Part shown: piece by piece, positions 1 to 10,343 of the stretch
Layout: each line of letters begins with the position of its first letter
Numbering within the stretch: the first letter of the stretch is position 1
DNA from: Dioszegia crocea
Taxonomy: Eukaryota; Basidiomycota; Tremellomycetes; Tremellales; Bulleribasidiaceae
NCBI GenBank assembly: GCA_001600615.1
Contig: BCKK01000004.1
Location: 1,351,316-1,415,315, forward strand
DNA: 64,000 nucleotides
Direction of reading: 5' to 3'
Translations under genes and position numbers: made by a program
The notes under the pieces: generated by a model
Seen by the model: only the letters and a program-made list of their open reading frames with translations
What the model was told of the DNA's origin: nothing
Database searches by the model: none

Positions 1-2001
1 CCTAGCTTCAACTCCCTCAGGCCCGACCTCGACACCGGTCATCTGATCCTCTGGTCTCGCACCGGTAACTCGCATCTGTGGCCCGGGCACAGACAGGCAT
101 AAGGGGTCGTATCCGCTGTCATTGGGCGAAAAAGGCGCGGAAGGGATAGCATTGGGTGCGGTCACAGATCTGTTGGCATTGAGGGGAGAAGGAGGAGATT
201 GCAGGCCTCTGGTTATCGAGCCATGCACCGGTAAAGGTGGTCTCTGAAGCGGGGGCGGGCGATCTGCCGGGCGCAAGGGGGGGAATACAGCTGATTGGTT
301 GAGCCGTGCTGGACCGAGAGAGATTGGAGGTCTTGTGATCAGTGCCTATCCCATGCCAGTGCTCACCTCGTACGCAGTGGACGTAGGCAATGGGCTTGAT
401 CTCGCCGACAGTGACTGCACGAAATTTTGCCATCTGGTCCATCAGGCTGTTCCTACACGCTGACGAAGGAGACTTGAGAACGTACCGCAATAATAGGCAA
501 GGAGGATACCTAGATTGTCAGATTGAGCATCTATTGAAGTTTGACCTGAAACACTTACATCGATTACACGGGCCCTGATTGACACCTTCCTGCACCTCCT
601 CCATTGCCTCATCATCCATCCACGTCCCGAGGTCGACCACCCCCGTCTGGAGCCCTGCTCCTGGTGGGAAGTCGGAGCGAGACTGAAGGGGAAACGATGT
701 GGGTTCCTGGACGCCTCCGATAGACACCCTCTTGCTCGCGTGCCGTTGAGAAGCTGTCGCGCCGGTTGATGCAGAAAGCGAAGAAAGCGCACGCTTCTGC
801 GCGGCAGTATCAGGCACTGGAGATCTATCAGACTTGACAGAGGCGATAATTTTGAGATGTGCAGGCACTGAAATCAGATGGGCTGAATATTGACATACCG
901 GGCGGGTATCTGCTAGCCCCGGACGTACCTCCTGCACTTGAACCCCCGCGGGCTGAAACTCCTCCGAGTCGAACGGCATAGCGGTCGACGATCGTCACTG
1001 GTGCTGATGTGGGCACGCCTCCCGAAACGGGGACCGGCGAGACTGGTGGAGGACCGATTTGAGGTGTCACAGTGATGGCAGTCGCGGCGACGATTTTCAA
1101 GTCAACCTAAATATGAGCTTAAGTCCTTAAGATGTGGAGCCGGACTCACCGGTGCTGAGGGCAAGAATGGTACAGGGAAGGGTTGAGCGTCCACAGACTT
1201 AGTCATTGTCGACTTAACCACATTCCAATCAACCTAAACGTCAGCCTGGATGCCAAAGACTCAAAGTGAAGCTGGACCCACCGGCGGACTCCACATGTGG
1301 AGATAGTTCACCTCTCCACGGGAATCGGCCTGCACCGACGTCTCCCCCCAAGTCACGAAGGCATCACCAGAACTCAATTTGATGATACCCTTTCCCCGGG
1401 TCGATGGCGTTTCCAGGTTGACACCCATTTTCGCCATCCCAATGACTCGTATGTACATGGCGAGTGGTTCCCGACTGTCGATACTCCCGTCCTCCACCCA
1501 GTTGGACCTTTGGCATTCAGCGGCGACAGCGCCGTCGGATCTCCTGGTATCATTGTTCGCGATACTAAAGTCAATTCGACTCAATCTCGACTTACCTGAT
1601 GGAGACTGCGAGCAAAGAAGACAACTCTCGAGTATTTATCATTCGAGCGGTGACGAGCTGGCTGATGGTCTTCATGACGGGGGCTTTGTTCAGTTCCCGA
1701 AGCTGTAACATGTCGAGTTGCATCGGCGATAACAATTTTCGGAAGATCACGATGTCGTAGGGTACAGCTCGGGTTTTTAGCTGATTCTGGAGATTGACTT
1801 ACTACTACCAGGTACGCGAGGCAGGACTGCTGTGGGCGCACCCGAACCGGCGATTTCGTATACTTCAAAGCTCTTTGCGACATCTGACAGAATCAGCTTC
1901 TCTCGCGCTGGACGACTCACACACTGCCTTATGCGTCGCTCTGTCCAAATTCGGTGTTGTGCCTATAGTCAGCACAAGTCATCTCATAGCTCACCGAGCA
2001 T
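1..2001 (-). CDS. Zn(II)2Cys6 zinc-cluster protein (3' end outside window)
   Basis: A probable transcription factor with a fungal binuclear zinc cluster, expected to bind DNA in the nucleus. The model has 11 exons: 2001-1995, 1962-1921, 1883-1803, 1767-1596, 1564-1282, 1233-1150, 1106-899, 867-559, 509-486, 433-367 and 331 to the edge. All junction phases agree. Joining the exon ending at 559, a 24-nt exon (509-486) and the exon 433-367 gives six cysteines spaced C-x2-C-x6-C-x5-C-x2-C-x6-C, the Zn2Cys6 pattern, at about residues 393-419. The start was chosen because the 7-nt first exon gives ATG and an unbroken frame into the next exon. The rest is Pro/Ser/Thr-rich with no other domain I recognise. 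The cluster is central, whereas most family members carry it near the N terminus. The family call rests on the cysteine spacing alone. Confidence 0.72.
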
Positions 2002-2775
2002 GACTGTCTTTGCTCGAGAGTAGGATCTGGAGGTGAGCTGTTTAGTTGGATCTCCACACAAGGTGAGGTGTGAATGTTAGAAATGACTTTGATGACCGAG
2101 CGGCTGAAGGCAATATCGAGGAGGGTCCTTTGACGGTGGATTGGCGGCGGATTAGTTGCGTATGCAATTTTGGGTGCCAGCTGCAGCTTTTACATTCCCA
2201 AGCTATGTAAAGGGGCTTCTACCGATGAGAGTTACTAGTTCTCAGGAGGATAAATGGTCTCTGCACTCACGCGGCGACGCCTGTCAAATCTCAAATGTCA
2301 TCCTCGAGTCCTCGACCTCGACAACCTTTGCCGGCCAATCCTCCGGCGGCAAAGACGAGTCCCGCCAGAGCGAGGGTTTCCATGATATTGCCAGTGCGGG
2401 TTGAAGTCAGGGTGGAGTCGATCATCTCAGACATGCCTGGTCGTAGTGCTTGGGCAAAACACAAGTGCAGCCGATTGACCAGCCAGGACCAGCCGGAGCG
2501 CGAAGCGCCCGATTTAGTAATTGTGGGGAATGTTATAGTCACTAGTCAGGCCTTCAGGCCTCAGGGCAGTAACTGCGACGGTCGACCATCTCGCCCTTCG
2601 CGACTACTCTCGCGAAACGCTTCTGTGTTCGCTCATTGATGAACTTGTCCCAGAATCCTCCCGGCAAACAACCCAAACCTGGGCCTCTGGCTCTACTTCA
2701 TCCATCCCACTCGGTCTTCCGTCGCGTCAGCTAGCTAATCGAGACTCAAACCGAATCGTCCCCTCCCGACACTCA
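2002..2775. other. Intergenic region between divergent genes
   Basis: This 774-bp stretch separates the start of the Zn2Cys6 gene from the start of the SUMO-like gene and probably holds both promoters. Overlapping short frames run on both strands at about 2291-2639. The minus one (2542-2291) contains a short hydrophobic run, but neither strand shows a recognisable domain or supporting splice signals. No clear TATA box was seen. Confidence 0.4.
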
Positions 2776-3319
2776 ATGGCGTCAGACACGGAAGCGACAG
2801 CAGCGAAAGGGGAAGAAGACGATTATTCTGGGAATGAGGAAGAAGTGCTTCGGGCAAAGAATCAAGTAAGCCTACGTTCATCATTGACATCTCTCACCAA
2901 GGTCATATTGTTGTCTGGAGGCACAGAAGGTATTGCTTAGGCTGACCATGTAGTGTGGCATCAATGTCCGAGTGCGTAGTGTCGGGCTAAGCCCTACCGA
3001 GACAACCTGACGATGGCAGTTCCAAGGTAGCGAGGATGACAGCAATCTCGTCATTGCATCTCTGTCAATTACTTTTGGCAAACTGCTAAACCGCTTTGCA
3101 AAAGCTCGAGGGATAGACCCGGGTATGTGTACTGGCCGATAGTGGCTGACTTCAGCCGGATTCAAGCTTCTGGCAGAGGGAGAACCATTAATCCCAGAGT
3201 CCACACCGAAAATGATGGAGTGGAAGGTGAGTTCAGTGCGTGGCTGTGGCTGATTGTAGGCGGGACGGCATTACCAGCTCGACTGCATGGCAACACAGGT
3301 GGGTGGATGTGTGCGATAG
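2776..3319 (+). CDS. Divergent SUMO-like ubiquitin-fold protein
   Basis: Five exons (2776-2865, 2954-2971, 3020-3122, 3156-3226, 3260-3319) sum to 342 nt and encode 113 residues. An acidic N-terminal tail of about 30 residues leads into a beta-grasp domain with SUMO landmarks: the first strand CGINVRF, helix GKLLNRFAKARGIDP, a loop with STPKMMEWKAG, and the final strand QLDCMATQVGG. The protein ends Gly-Gly-Cys-Val-Arg, so a SUMO protease would have to remove three residues to expose the di-glycine. SUMO is conjugated to lysines of target proteins by E1 and E2 enzymes. Identity to canonical SUMO is clearly low, so this may be a second SUMO-like modifier rather than the main one. It could also relate to SUMO-like domains of Rad60/Esc2, but those are parts of larger proteins. 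Confidence 0.72.
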
Positions 3320-3432
3320 AGGTCCTCAAGCTGACACATCAGGTCGGCGGCGGACAGCCATCATGATTCCAAACGAGAGGCTCAACTATCTGCTTCAGGC
3401 CCACGAGCGACGCTGTACACCGACACCACACA

Positions 3433-3606
3433 CAGTTGTAAGAGTAGTGTAGAGGCAGACTGTCCGAGTAAAGGTCAAGAATTTGCATATCGTGTGTGAA
3501 GCTAGATACACATATACAGTTGGTCGTAAGACTTGTGTGGGGCAGACTGTCCGAGTGAGTCAAGAGCTTGCATATCGTGTGTGAAGCTAGAGCTACATAT
3601 ATACAG
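3433..3606. repeat. Tandem duplication, two ~85-90-bp units
   Basis: Two adjacent diverged units, about 3433-3518 and 3517-3606, share the blocks GGCAGACTGTCCGAGT and GCATATCGTGTGTGAAGCTA in the same order. They lie in the 424-bp gap between the ends of the SUMO-like gene and the small convergent gene. No coding function is apparent. Confidence 0.75.
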
Positions 3607-3743
3607 AAGATTATAAAAGGTCATGAGTGATTCGGAGAAGCTTGCGACAGGATTCTGGTGCAGGGCGAGGGGGAATGACTGCGAGTCAGCATGGCAGGCT
3701 GAAGATGTGAAGATTTGCGACTGACCACTTATTCCCCCGCCCA

Positions 3744-3969
3744 CTAGACCGTGCCTCTTCCTCCGCGACGACCACCGGAGCATGCCCCGCAGGTGACTGA
3801 GGTGTCAGATGATGTTTCTAGGCATGCAGGGCGGCCCAGGAGACTCACTGAAGTTCCATATAGCTACTAAAACTCTGCCAACGCCAGAAAAGATCGCCAC
3901 GAAGACTCCAGCGACAGCCGAGACGAAGGAGTTCAAGCCTCCCACGATTGCGCTGATCACATTGCCCAT
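3744..3969 (-). CDS. Small amphipathic protein with N-myristoylation-type start
   Basis: Two exons (3969-3849 and 3796-3744, intron of 52 nt ending CCTCAG) give 57 residues. The protein starts MGNVIS, matching the N-myristoylation consensus with Gly2 and Ser6. About 35 residues follow that are rich in Ala, Val, Ile, Gly and Phe, and the C-terminal tail is basic with two cysteines (ITCGAC, then GGRRGGRG). This suggests a lipid-anchored or membrane-inserted peptide. I recall similar short hypothetical proteins with a hydrophobic stretch and a Cys/Arg-rich tail in other fungi, but know no assigned function. It is too short for many gene finders. The spliced frame closes exactly and the intron has the local style, so it is probably real. 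Confidence 0.6.
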
Positions 3970-4833
3970 CTTTTTTCAGCTGTTGATGTGGATACGACTA
4001 GTGTCTGATGATCAGCAATGTGTCCTGAGTCCTGAGGTCGAACGCCCAAGCTGCATTGCGCAGCAAATGATGGCGGCAGCGGGTGGCGAATGTGGAATTT
4101 GTTGGCCCAGGGGTGCCAATAGCGCCAGAATCTCGGCGAAAGTAAACTGACCTGTGTGCTTGTTTGTGGTGGTTCGATGAATGGAAGCGAAGTGGAAGAG
4201 ATATGTAGGGAAGAGGAAAATCTTCAGCTGCTCCAAGTGTTTATGTAGTTCAACTCGGAGGCATCTGTGCCTTGCAAACTTTCTTGAAACAGCAATGACG
4301 TACGGTCCTTCCAGGCCCAGCACGCCCATTCCTCGCTTCCTTTACTTATGTGACGTCACTTTGTAGGCAGCTTGCATCAGAATACACGCCCTCCGTAACT
4401 TAGTCGTTCCGAAGGGTGAGGAGAATATGGTCCAGTGGAGCCCGAGCTAAAACAACCTTAAAGGGAGTTGGTTTCATAGGGTTTCACATTTGCCACCGGG
4501 TGCGCCCGCGTCATGGCTTCAAGGAGACGTTGACACATTCCCATATGGACAAGAACGCCCACGTCCCACCCACGCCCCGTCCTTGCAGCACCGTGACTAT
4601 CTAGCGCAGCCACATATCATGCATCTGTCGTTCATCTTATGACTTTGGCTGAGGGGCAGGTCGAAGGGCTTCTTTACCGACGAATAAAAATTCAAGCCCC
4701 ACGGGGTAGCGGCACGTGACATTTGTTGACTTTCGGGCGCGTCCCTGAAGGGTGACTGGATCCAATCAACTCCATACTCACCTCTCTTCCTCGCGATACC
4801 CGAAACTTCGTAAAGAACAACTACGTGCCGAAT
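3970..4833. other. Intergenic region, divergent promoters
   Basis: About 860 bp lie between the start of the small myristoylation-motif gene and the start of DBF4. Short open frames on both strands have no recognisable content. A CACGTG-type E-box core occurs near 4712 (GGCACGTGAC), about 120 bp upstream of the DBF4 start. Confidence 0.35.
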
Positions 4834-6630
4834 ATGGAAACGAGGCGGCCACGAGAGACCGCTACTTCACTGCTTCCTTCCATCATGGCTGTGTCTCAAA
4901 CAGCGCAACCATCCGCTTCCAAACCCTTCCCACCACCTAATTTCAAGAACCGGCTCGACTTCTTCTCTACCAAAGAAGTGACAAAATCTCAACCTCGACA
5001 TCCTCTCTCACCTCTACGCGATGCTCTCGGCTCCATTGACCGCAACGCGTCACAAAGCACGCGCATATCCGCAGCTATCCCCCGTCCCTCCCCCCATCCT
5101 GATATCTTCACCAGCCAATCTCCTCGAGCGAACCGATTCAATGAGAACTTTACACGCAAGCGGCCTCTAGAGGATAGCAACATCCCGGCGAAGCGACCGC
5201 GCACCGAAGAAGTTGCCACTGGGCAAAGGAAAAAACCCATAGATGAGAAATGGATCTCAAGGTGGTTGAAGATGTTTCCCACCTTGGTGATTCACTTCGA
5301 GGAGGGAGCCGATGCAAGCCGATTAAGGCAGAGAGCTATAAGACTGGGAGCAGTGAGTGGATGTTTTGGACTAGGCTAAATAGACCATCGACCCTTTCTT
5401 TTCCCATACCGTCACCCACCTCATTGTCAAAGCGCTAGGAACCCCTCATCCGCCTTCTCACCTAGCCGCCAAAGCTGCGGATATGGGCATCAAGGTCTGG
5501 AGTTTGAAGAGTGAGTTGTTTACCTGCATTGCTGATTTAGAACTCGGCGAACTTGTGTCTAATATCTCCCCCGTCGAATCCGCGACCAATTCTCTTCAAT
5601 CCCTTCTCGAGGATGAGCGCCTCCACGGAACACGCGAGCGTGACCTTTCGGCCCCCCGTGCAGATCACTACTACTTCAAACCGGGAAACAAATACACCCT
5701 CATCGAAGATGCAACGGGGCGGCACCGACCCATCATGGTCAAGGAGTACGCCCCAAACCCCAAAGACGGCCCAGAGTGGCCGGTCCTGCACGAAACCTTC
5801 CTCCGCGTCTCCTCCAACACATTACCATCAGTCGACCTACGCGCCCGGGCTTGGTCCTTATACGTCGATCGCGTACCCTTCGAGGGCGAAAGACCATTGG
5901 GCGAGCTGCGTCGTACAATCTCTATGCGCAACATCGCAGGCACTCCTGAATTACCCCAACCCCAGCCCTACCAAATTGCATCCGGCAACAGCGTCGTAGT
6001 CACATCCAATATTGCTTCCACTTCCAACGCCAACCCCTCCCCCAACACCACCGTCATGGCCAGGAAGGAAATCAAGCAGATGTCGAAACGGGTCCAGGTG
6101 CTCAAGGGCAATGCTGCGGCCAGACGAGACCAACCCAATGACCTCTTTGCACCTCCTCAGCGGCGTGCCTCAACCGGAATGCCATTCCAACAAAAGACAT
6201 TCATGACGCAGGATCAGGTGGTGAATATGTTGAGGCAAGCCAGGCAGCCCAACGACGATGTGGCGACTAGGGAGATGAGGATAGTCAATCATGAGAAGGT
6301 GTACAGTCGCAAGGAGGATGCAGCTTCGGGTTATTGTGAAAATTGCAGGTTGAGATATGCGGATCTTTCTATTGTGAGTTTTGCCAAAGCCGGAGCTGAT
6401 CTCAGCACCTGGCATCTAAAAAGCACCGACGATTTGCGCATGATGATGCAAACTTCGTCGAGCTCGATCAACTCCTCGATACGCTGCGCCGACCATGCAT
6501 AGGAAACCTGCCTTGCACGCATGACGATACAGAGGAATGTATGGCGTGTCAGAGGTCTCTGGCGGAAGCTGAAGATGAGGAATTCGAGGATGCCGAGGAA
6601 GAGGAGGAGGAAGCGGACTCGGAGCGTTGA
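4834..6630 (+). CDS. DBF4: DBF4/Dfp1, regulatory subunit of Cdc7 (DDK) kinase
   Basis: Dbf4 activates the Cdc7 kinase, which phosphorylates the MCM helicase to fire replication origins in the nucleus. Four exons join over introns of 31, 30 and 32 nt to give 567 residues from ATG 4834; ATG 4885 is an alternative. In order: a Ser/Pro-rich N terminus; a BRCT-like region (about 5265-5580, including WISRWLKMFPTLVIHF and HTVTHLIVKALG); a middle segment that corresponds to motif M (about 5670-5790, HYYFKPGNKY onward); and near the C terminus a DBF4-type CCHH zinc finger, with GYCENCRLRYADLSI joined over the last intron to HLASKKHRRFA. The last intron falls inside the finger. The tail is highly acidic. 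The zinc finger makes the call strong. Confidence 0.9.
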
Positions 6631-7256
6631 TAGTAGATAGCTTGGCGTAAGCAGTCCTTTGTTATCTTATCGCTTAGGCTGCCGTATCTTCGACTTAGTC
6701 CGCAGCCTTGGACAGGCCCAAGCGAAGCGTGGACTGGGTCGAGCCCTAGGCCTCATTAGGCCCATGCGCAGCCGAACAAATCCGAGCATCCGCCAGTGGG
6801 CCTCCGCGGGACGCCTGACCCCTGCGATCCCGAGAGTTTCCGAGGCATCCCGATCTCATTCAGCCACAAGCCTTTGCCTCCACTCTGTCAGCGTGAACCC
6901 CTGTATACCCACCCGAGTCCATCGGAAGCCACCGGCTATCAACGGTGTGCCTGACTGTTAATGAACGCTGGGTAATCAGGCACAAAGCCAAGCTACTTGG
7001 CATGCCGTAAACCCCGGGGTCCCACATTGTGTGTGTGCCCTTCCCCGGATCCGCAGATCCACCTCCACATTCATTCCGCGCATCGATAAGGCCGATTGAT
7101 GTCGAACGCAATGCTTGGCTCAATTATTCGAAAATAGTCCCCTGCCAAGGACGACTGGATTCGAAAACAGCAAGCGGGGCATTCCGATCTGTTCTCATGT
7201 ATATATGTGGCACCGGGGCCCTCGGGGGGACCCCACCACTCACCAGCACTTCTACA
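6631..7256. other. Intergenic region upstream of MFS gene
   Basis: This 626-bp stretch holds no convincing gene; an open frame at 6659-6961 has no recognisable content. A TATATAT element (7200-7206) lies 51 bp before the MFS start and is a plausible TATA box. Confidence 0.4.
7200..7206 (+). promoter_or_regulatory. TATA-like element of MFS gene
   Basis: TATATAT lies 51 bp upstream of the ATG at 7257, a normal position for a fungal TATA box. This is assigned by position only. Confidence 0.35.
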
Positions 7257-9080
7257 ATGGCTACCCTCACAAACAACCGACGACACTCTGGAGAGATCGA
7301 GGATAAGGCGCAGGTCGACATGATTGAGACTGCGTACGAAGCCTCCATTGACGAGAAGAATGTCACCGAGAAGGTGGACTATTCTGGTTTCGCCCAAAAA
7401 ACCGACCCGCGAGAGATTAAGGTATGTGCGCCGTAGATCCCTTCTGACCATACAGCTCGTGCGCAAGCTCGACATCTACATCATGACCTCGCTATGGTCA
7501 ATGTACTGGCTGAACTAGTGAGTCATGGTGTGACTTTGCTGACCCCAGCCTCGACCGAAACGCCATCGCCCTCGCCAAGCTCTCCTCACTCACAACCGAC
7601 CTCGGCATCTCAGATGTTCAGTATCAGACCTGTGTTTCCATCCTCTTTGCGGGCTATGTGATCTTCGGCGTCCCATCAAACATGCTGCTCAGTAAGTGAA
7701 ATCCTCCATGGCGGTCCCAGCAACATGTCATTTCCCATCTGTCACCTAGGGAGCACCAGAAAAACATTTCTCCCAAGCACGAGTCGTTTTCGGGGTCCCC
7801 AGTGATATGTAGTTGCCCGGCCTAAGGAAGTACGCTGACGCCACAGCCCGAGTCAAACCCAGTCTCTTCCTGTGCGGTATCATGATGCTGTGGGCGGCGA
7901 TATCGATCTGCACGGCCTTCTCTCGCAACTTTACGGGTCTGCTCGTCACGCGCTTCTTCTTAGGCGTTGTTGAGGCTCCATACTGTAAGCTTGCGATGTG
8001 TTCTCTCTGACAATAGACCCGGGCGCCCTCTTGATCATCTCCAACTTCTACACTCGGACAGAAGTTGCAACCCGAATCGCCATCCTATACACCGGCAACA
8101 TCCTCGCCACCGCATTCGCAGGCCTCATCGCTGCTGGCATCTTCCAGCTCGACGGCAAGCTCGGCTATGCCGGGTGGCAGTGGTTATTCATCATCCAAGT
8201 AAGTGATCTTCCGGGCCGACTGACAATTAGGGCTCCCTGACCGGCCTGGTGGCAATTCTCGCCTATCCTTTCCTGCCCGACTCCCCTCTCAACACTCGAT
8301 GGCTTACTCCAGACGAGCGCCAATTCGCCCACGACCGTCTCCAGCGCGACAAGGTGGACTCCGATGAGCCTGGATCCGTCTGGTCCGGTCTCCGTCAGGC
8401 TGTCTCGGACCCGCGAGTGTGGCTGTTCTGTCTCATGCAGAATTTACATCTGTAAGTCGATTTTTTGACTTTTTTTTCGTCCTTTCGAGTCTCTTTGAGT
8501 CTTTACACTTGGGCTGACCCTCAGCTCTGCCAACGGGTTCAAGAACTTCTTCCCCAGCGTGGTACAGACCCTAGGATTCAATCAACTCATCACCCTCGTC
8601 CTCACCTGCCCTCCTTACCTCATTGCGGGAGTTTTCAGTATCACAGTGTCCCTCACGTCCGGCAAGTACAACGAACGAACCTGGCACATCACAGTGTGCA
8701 AGGCCATTGCCATTCTCGGCTTCGCCCTTGCCCCAGCCACTTTAAACGTCGGCGTACGCTACGTGGCTATGTGCATCTTCACTATTGGAACCTACGGTGT
8801 CAATTCCATCATCCTCGGTTGGGCGGCGACCGTCTGCTCCCAATCCTTGGAGAAGAAGGCTGTTGTCATTGCGATGATGACTTCCATCTCCAACGCTTCC
8901 TTCATCTACACCCCCTACCTCTTCCGCGATGACGACCGTCCCCGCTACACCATCGCCATGTCTGCCATGGCCGGCTTTTCTCTGCTCTGTGCCGTTTGTG
9001 CCTGGGCCATGAGGTACATCCTCATCAAGCAGAACAGGTCTCTATCAGCTACCGGCTCTCCCACCCTGTACCCCTTCTAG
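7257..9080 (+). CDS. MFS permease, anion:cation symporter (Dal5-like) family
   Basis: A plasma-membrane secondary transporter. Members of this family import organic anions such as allantoate, pantothenate, nicotinate, tartrate or biotin precursors; the substrate here cannot be read from sequence. A hydrophilic N-terminal tail of about 60 residues is followed by LVRKLDIYIM and then YLDRNAIALAKLSSL, the usual start of TM1 and loop in this family, then SDVQYQTCVSILFAGYVIFG. About 12 hydrophobic segments are spread over some seven exons. Introns at about 7421, 7520, 7692, 7806, 7984, 8200 and 8452 are short. The start is the first in-frame ATG after the TATA element, and the stop is at 9078-9080. 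It stands alone between two intergenic regions, so the neighbourhood gives no clue to substrate. Confidence 0.85.
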
Positions 9081-9267
9081 ATGATTGAGGAGTTCTAGAA
9101 AGTATCTTTGTAGTGAAACATCTTGTAGACTGGATGCAATCTTGCAGGCTTGTACAAGCGCTCACCGTGGGACAGCACAGCGCAGGAGCCCTTAGTCGGG
9201 GCGAGCTGCAACAAGCGCGCGGACTGGGTCGCCCCTCGAAATTGTGACTGTCGGCAAACGGGTGGGG

Positions 9268-9453
9268 ATTCATGTCTGGTGTGTTACAAGACTACAAAAA
9301 GAGGTGTCCACTGGCTCGCATCCGTACGCCTGCTCCTTGATCCCATCCTATATGTGTTAATCAATTCATGTCTGGTGGATTACAAAATTACTAAAAGGGG
9401 TATTTACTGGTTCGCTTCCGTACGCCTGCTCCTTGATCCCATCCTATATGTGT
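9268..9453. repeat. Two ~90-96-bp tandem repeat units
   Basis: Units 9268-9363 and 9364-9453 are in direct orientation. Each starts ATTCATGTCTGGTG and contains the block TCCGTACGCCTGCTCCTTGA. The second unit has several substitutions. The repeat abuts the 3' side of the reverse transcriptase remnant and could be its tail or an independent minisatellite. Confidence 0.8.
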
Positions 9454-9459
9454 CCCCTC

Positions 9460-9990
9460 TGTATCTAGCTAAACCTACTGCTATCCTATTGATCAAAAAC
9501 GAATACGATCCCACTGCTATNCTCTNCCGCCNCCTGTTGAACACATCCGCCGTTGTAGTCCCCATAGCACCGCCTGTGGAGATGATGATTGGGTGGAGAG
9601 GGAATTCGTTGGGCTGGTTGGGGGGAGCGTGATCGAGCTTGTGCTTTGCGCAGCGGTCGAGATGCCAATGTAACATCGTGTTTGCTGCTGCTGGTGACGT
9701 AGAGGCTAATGGGGCTGGCTGACCAATTGGCCGAGCAAGCGCGCCACCCCTGCCGAATGAAGTGACCATGACATCGTAATCCGCCGATGGCAGATCTGCC
9801 CTGTCGGGTCCGCCTTGGGCCGCGCTGGCCTGGAATCTCACATCGTTCCTCCTGTCTCCATCTTCTGCTTCACCGTCCTGCCTCGGCAGAACTCCTCGGG
9901 GTACGTCAGGCTCGACCGTAACTGTCGATCCTGGTATCGTGCGGAGGGCTCTGAAGATAGAATTCTTCACCGCGTCGTGACTGTCCCCTA
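9460..9990 (-). pseudogene. Remnant of non-LTR (LINE-type) retrotransposon reverse transcriptase C terminus
   Basis: On the minus strand a frame open from about 9990 reads HDAVKNSIFRALRTIPG, then PDV, RRNDVRF, ADLPSADYDVMVTSF and, later, FPLHPIIISTGGAM followed by ADVFNR. From memory this order of short motifs resembles the C-terminal domain of fungal LINE-type polyproteins. No start codon, no polymerase catalytic domain and no long upstream frame are present, so it is a broken fragment. It runs into three ambiguous bases (near 9521, 9526 and 9532) and then the tandem repeat. It could instead be part of a cellular gene, but the motif order argues for a mobile element. Confidence 0.5.
9521..9532. 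other. Ambiguous bases (N) in assembly
   Basis: Three single N positions (about 9521, 9526 and 9532) occur within a dozen bases inside the retrotransposon remnant and next to a tandem repeat. They are the only Ns I noticed. They suggest collapsed, differing repeat copies or two alleles. Confidence 0.9.
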
Positions 9991-10033
9991 TTAGTGGAGT
10001 GAGACATCACGTGACGATCCGCCACTTGTGCCA

Positions 10034-10051
10034 ATTACCACTTGTGGTAAT
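10034..10051. promoter_or_regulatory. 18-bp near-perfect palindrome upstream of MMS22
   Basis: ATTACCACTTGTGGTAAT is an inverted repeat except for the two central bases. A half copy (CCACTTGTG) occurs 10-15 bp upstream. It lies about 300 bp before the MMS22 start. It could be a dimeric factor site or the edge of the retroelement insertion. Confidence 0.3.
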
Positions 10052-10263
10052 TTCGTGAAACACTGCGCACACCCAATCCAGTCCTGAGTATGCATCCAGC
10101 TTCCCATTGGCCAGTGGTGCAGATGCAATCACAGCCGGGAGAGATCCAAACAGATGGGCATACTACAGCCCTGCCATTGTACACGCTCAAAGTGTAGTAC
10201 AAACCGGTGGAATCGCGTACATAGGCTACGCAGCGCTTGCAGATGTTGAACGTGGTGCCCCAC

Positions 10264-10301
10264 ACGCGACTTGGACGCGCGCTAGCTGTGACTTTCACGC
10301 G
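10264..10301 (+). promoter_or_regulatory. Cluster of three ACGCG (MCB-core) motifs
   Basis: ACGCG occurs at 10264-10268, 10275-10279 and 10297-10301, spaced 11 and 22 bp apart and 43-80 bp before the MMS22 ATG. ACGCG is the core of the MluI cell-cycle box bound by MBF, which drives G1/S transcription of replication and repair genes in yeasts. The spacing in multiples of a helical turn supports function, but the full ACGCGT is not present. Confidence 0.45.
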
Positions 10302-10325
10302 AGTTCCAAGTGTCCGTTACTCACT

Positions 10326-10331
10326 TATAAA
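10326..10331 (+). promoter_or_regulatory. TATAAA element before MMS22
   Basis: TATAAA lies only 13 bp before ATG 10344. If it works as a TATA box, transcription would begin inside the coding frame. It may therefore be chance, or the true start may be a later ATG. Confidence 0.25.
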
Positions 10332-10343
10332 CAACGATCACAT

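Noticed and set aside
2291..2542. Minus-strand frame with a short hydrophobic run
   Set aside because: It lies in the promoter region between divergent genes. The plus strand is open over the same stretch, and no domain or splice evidence separates it from chance.
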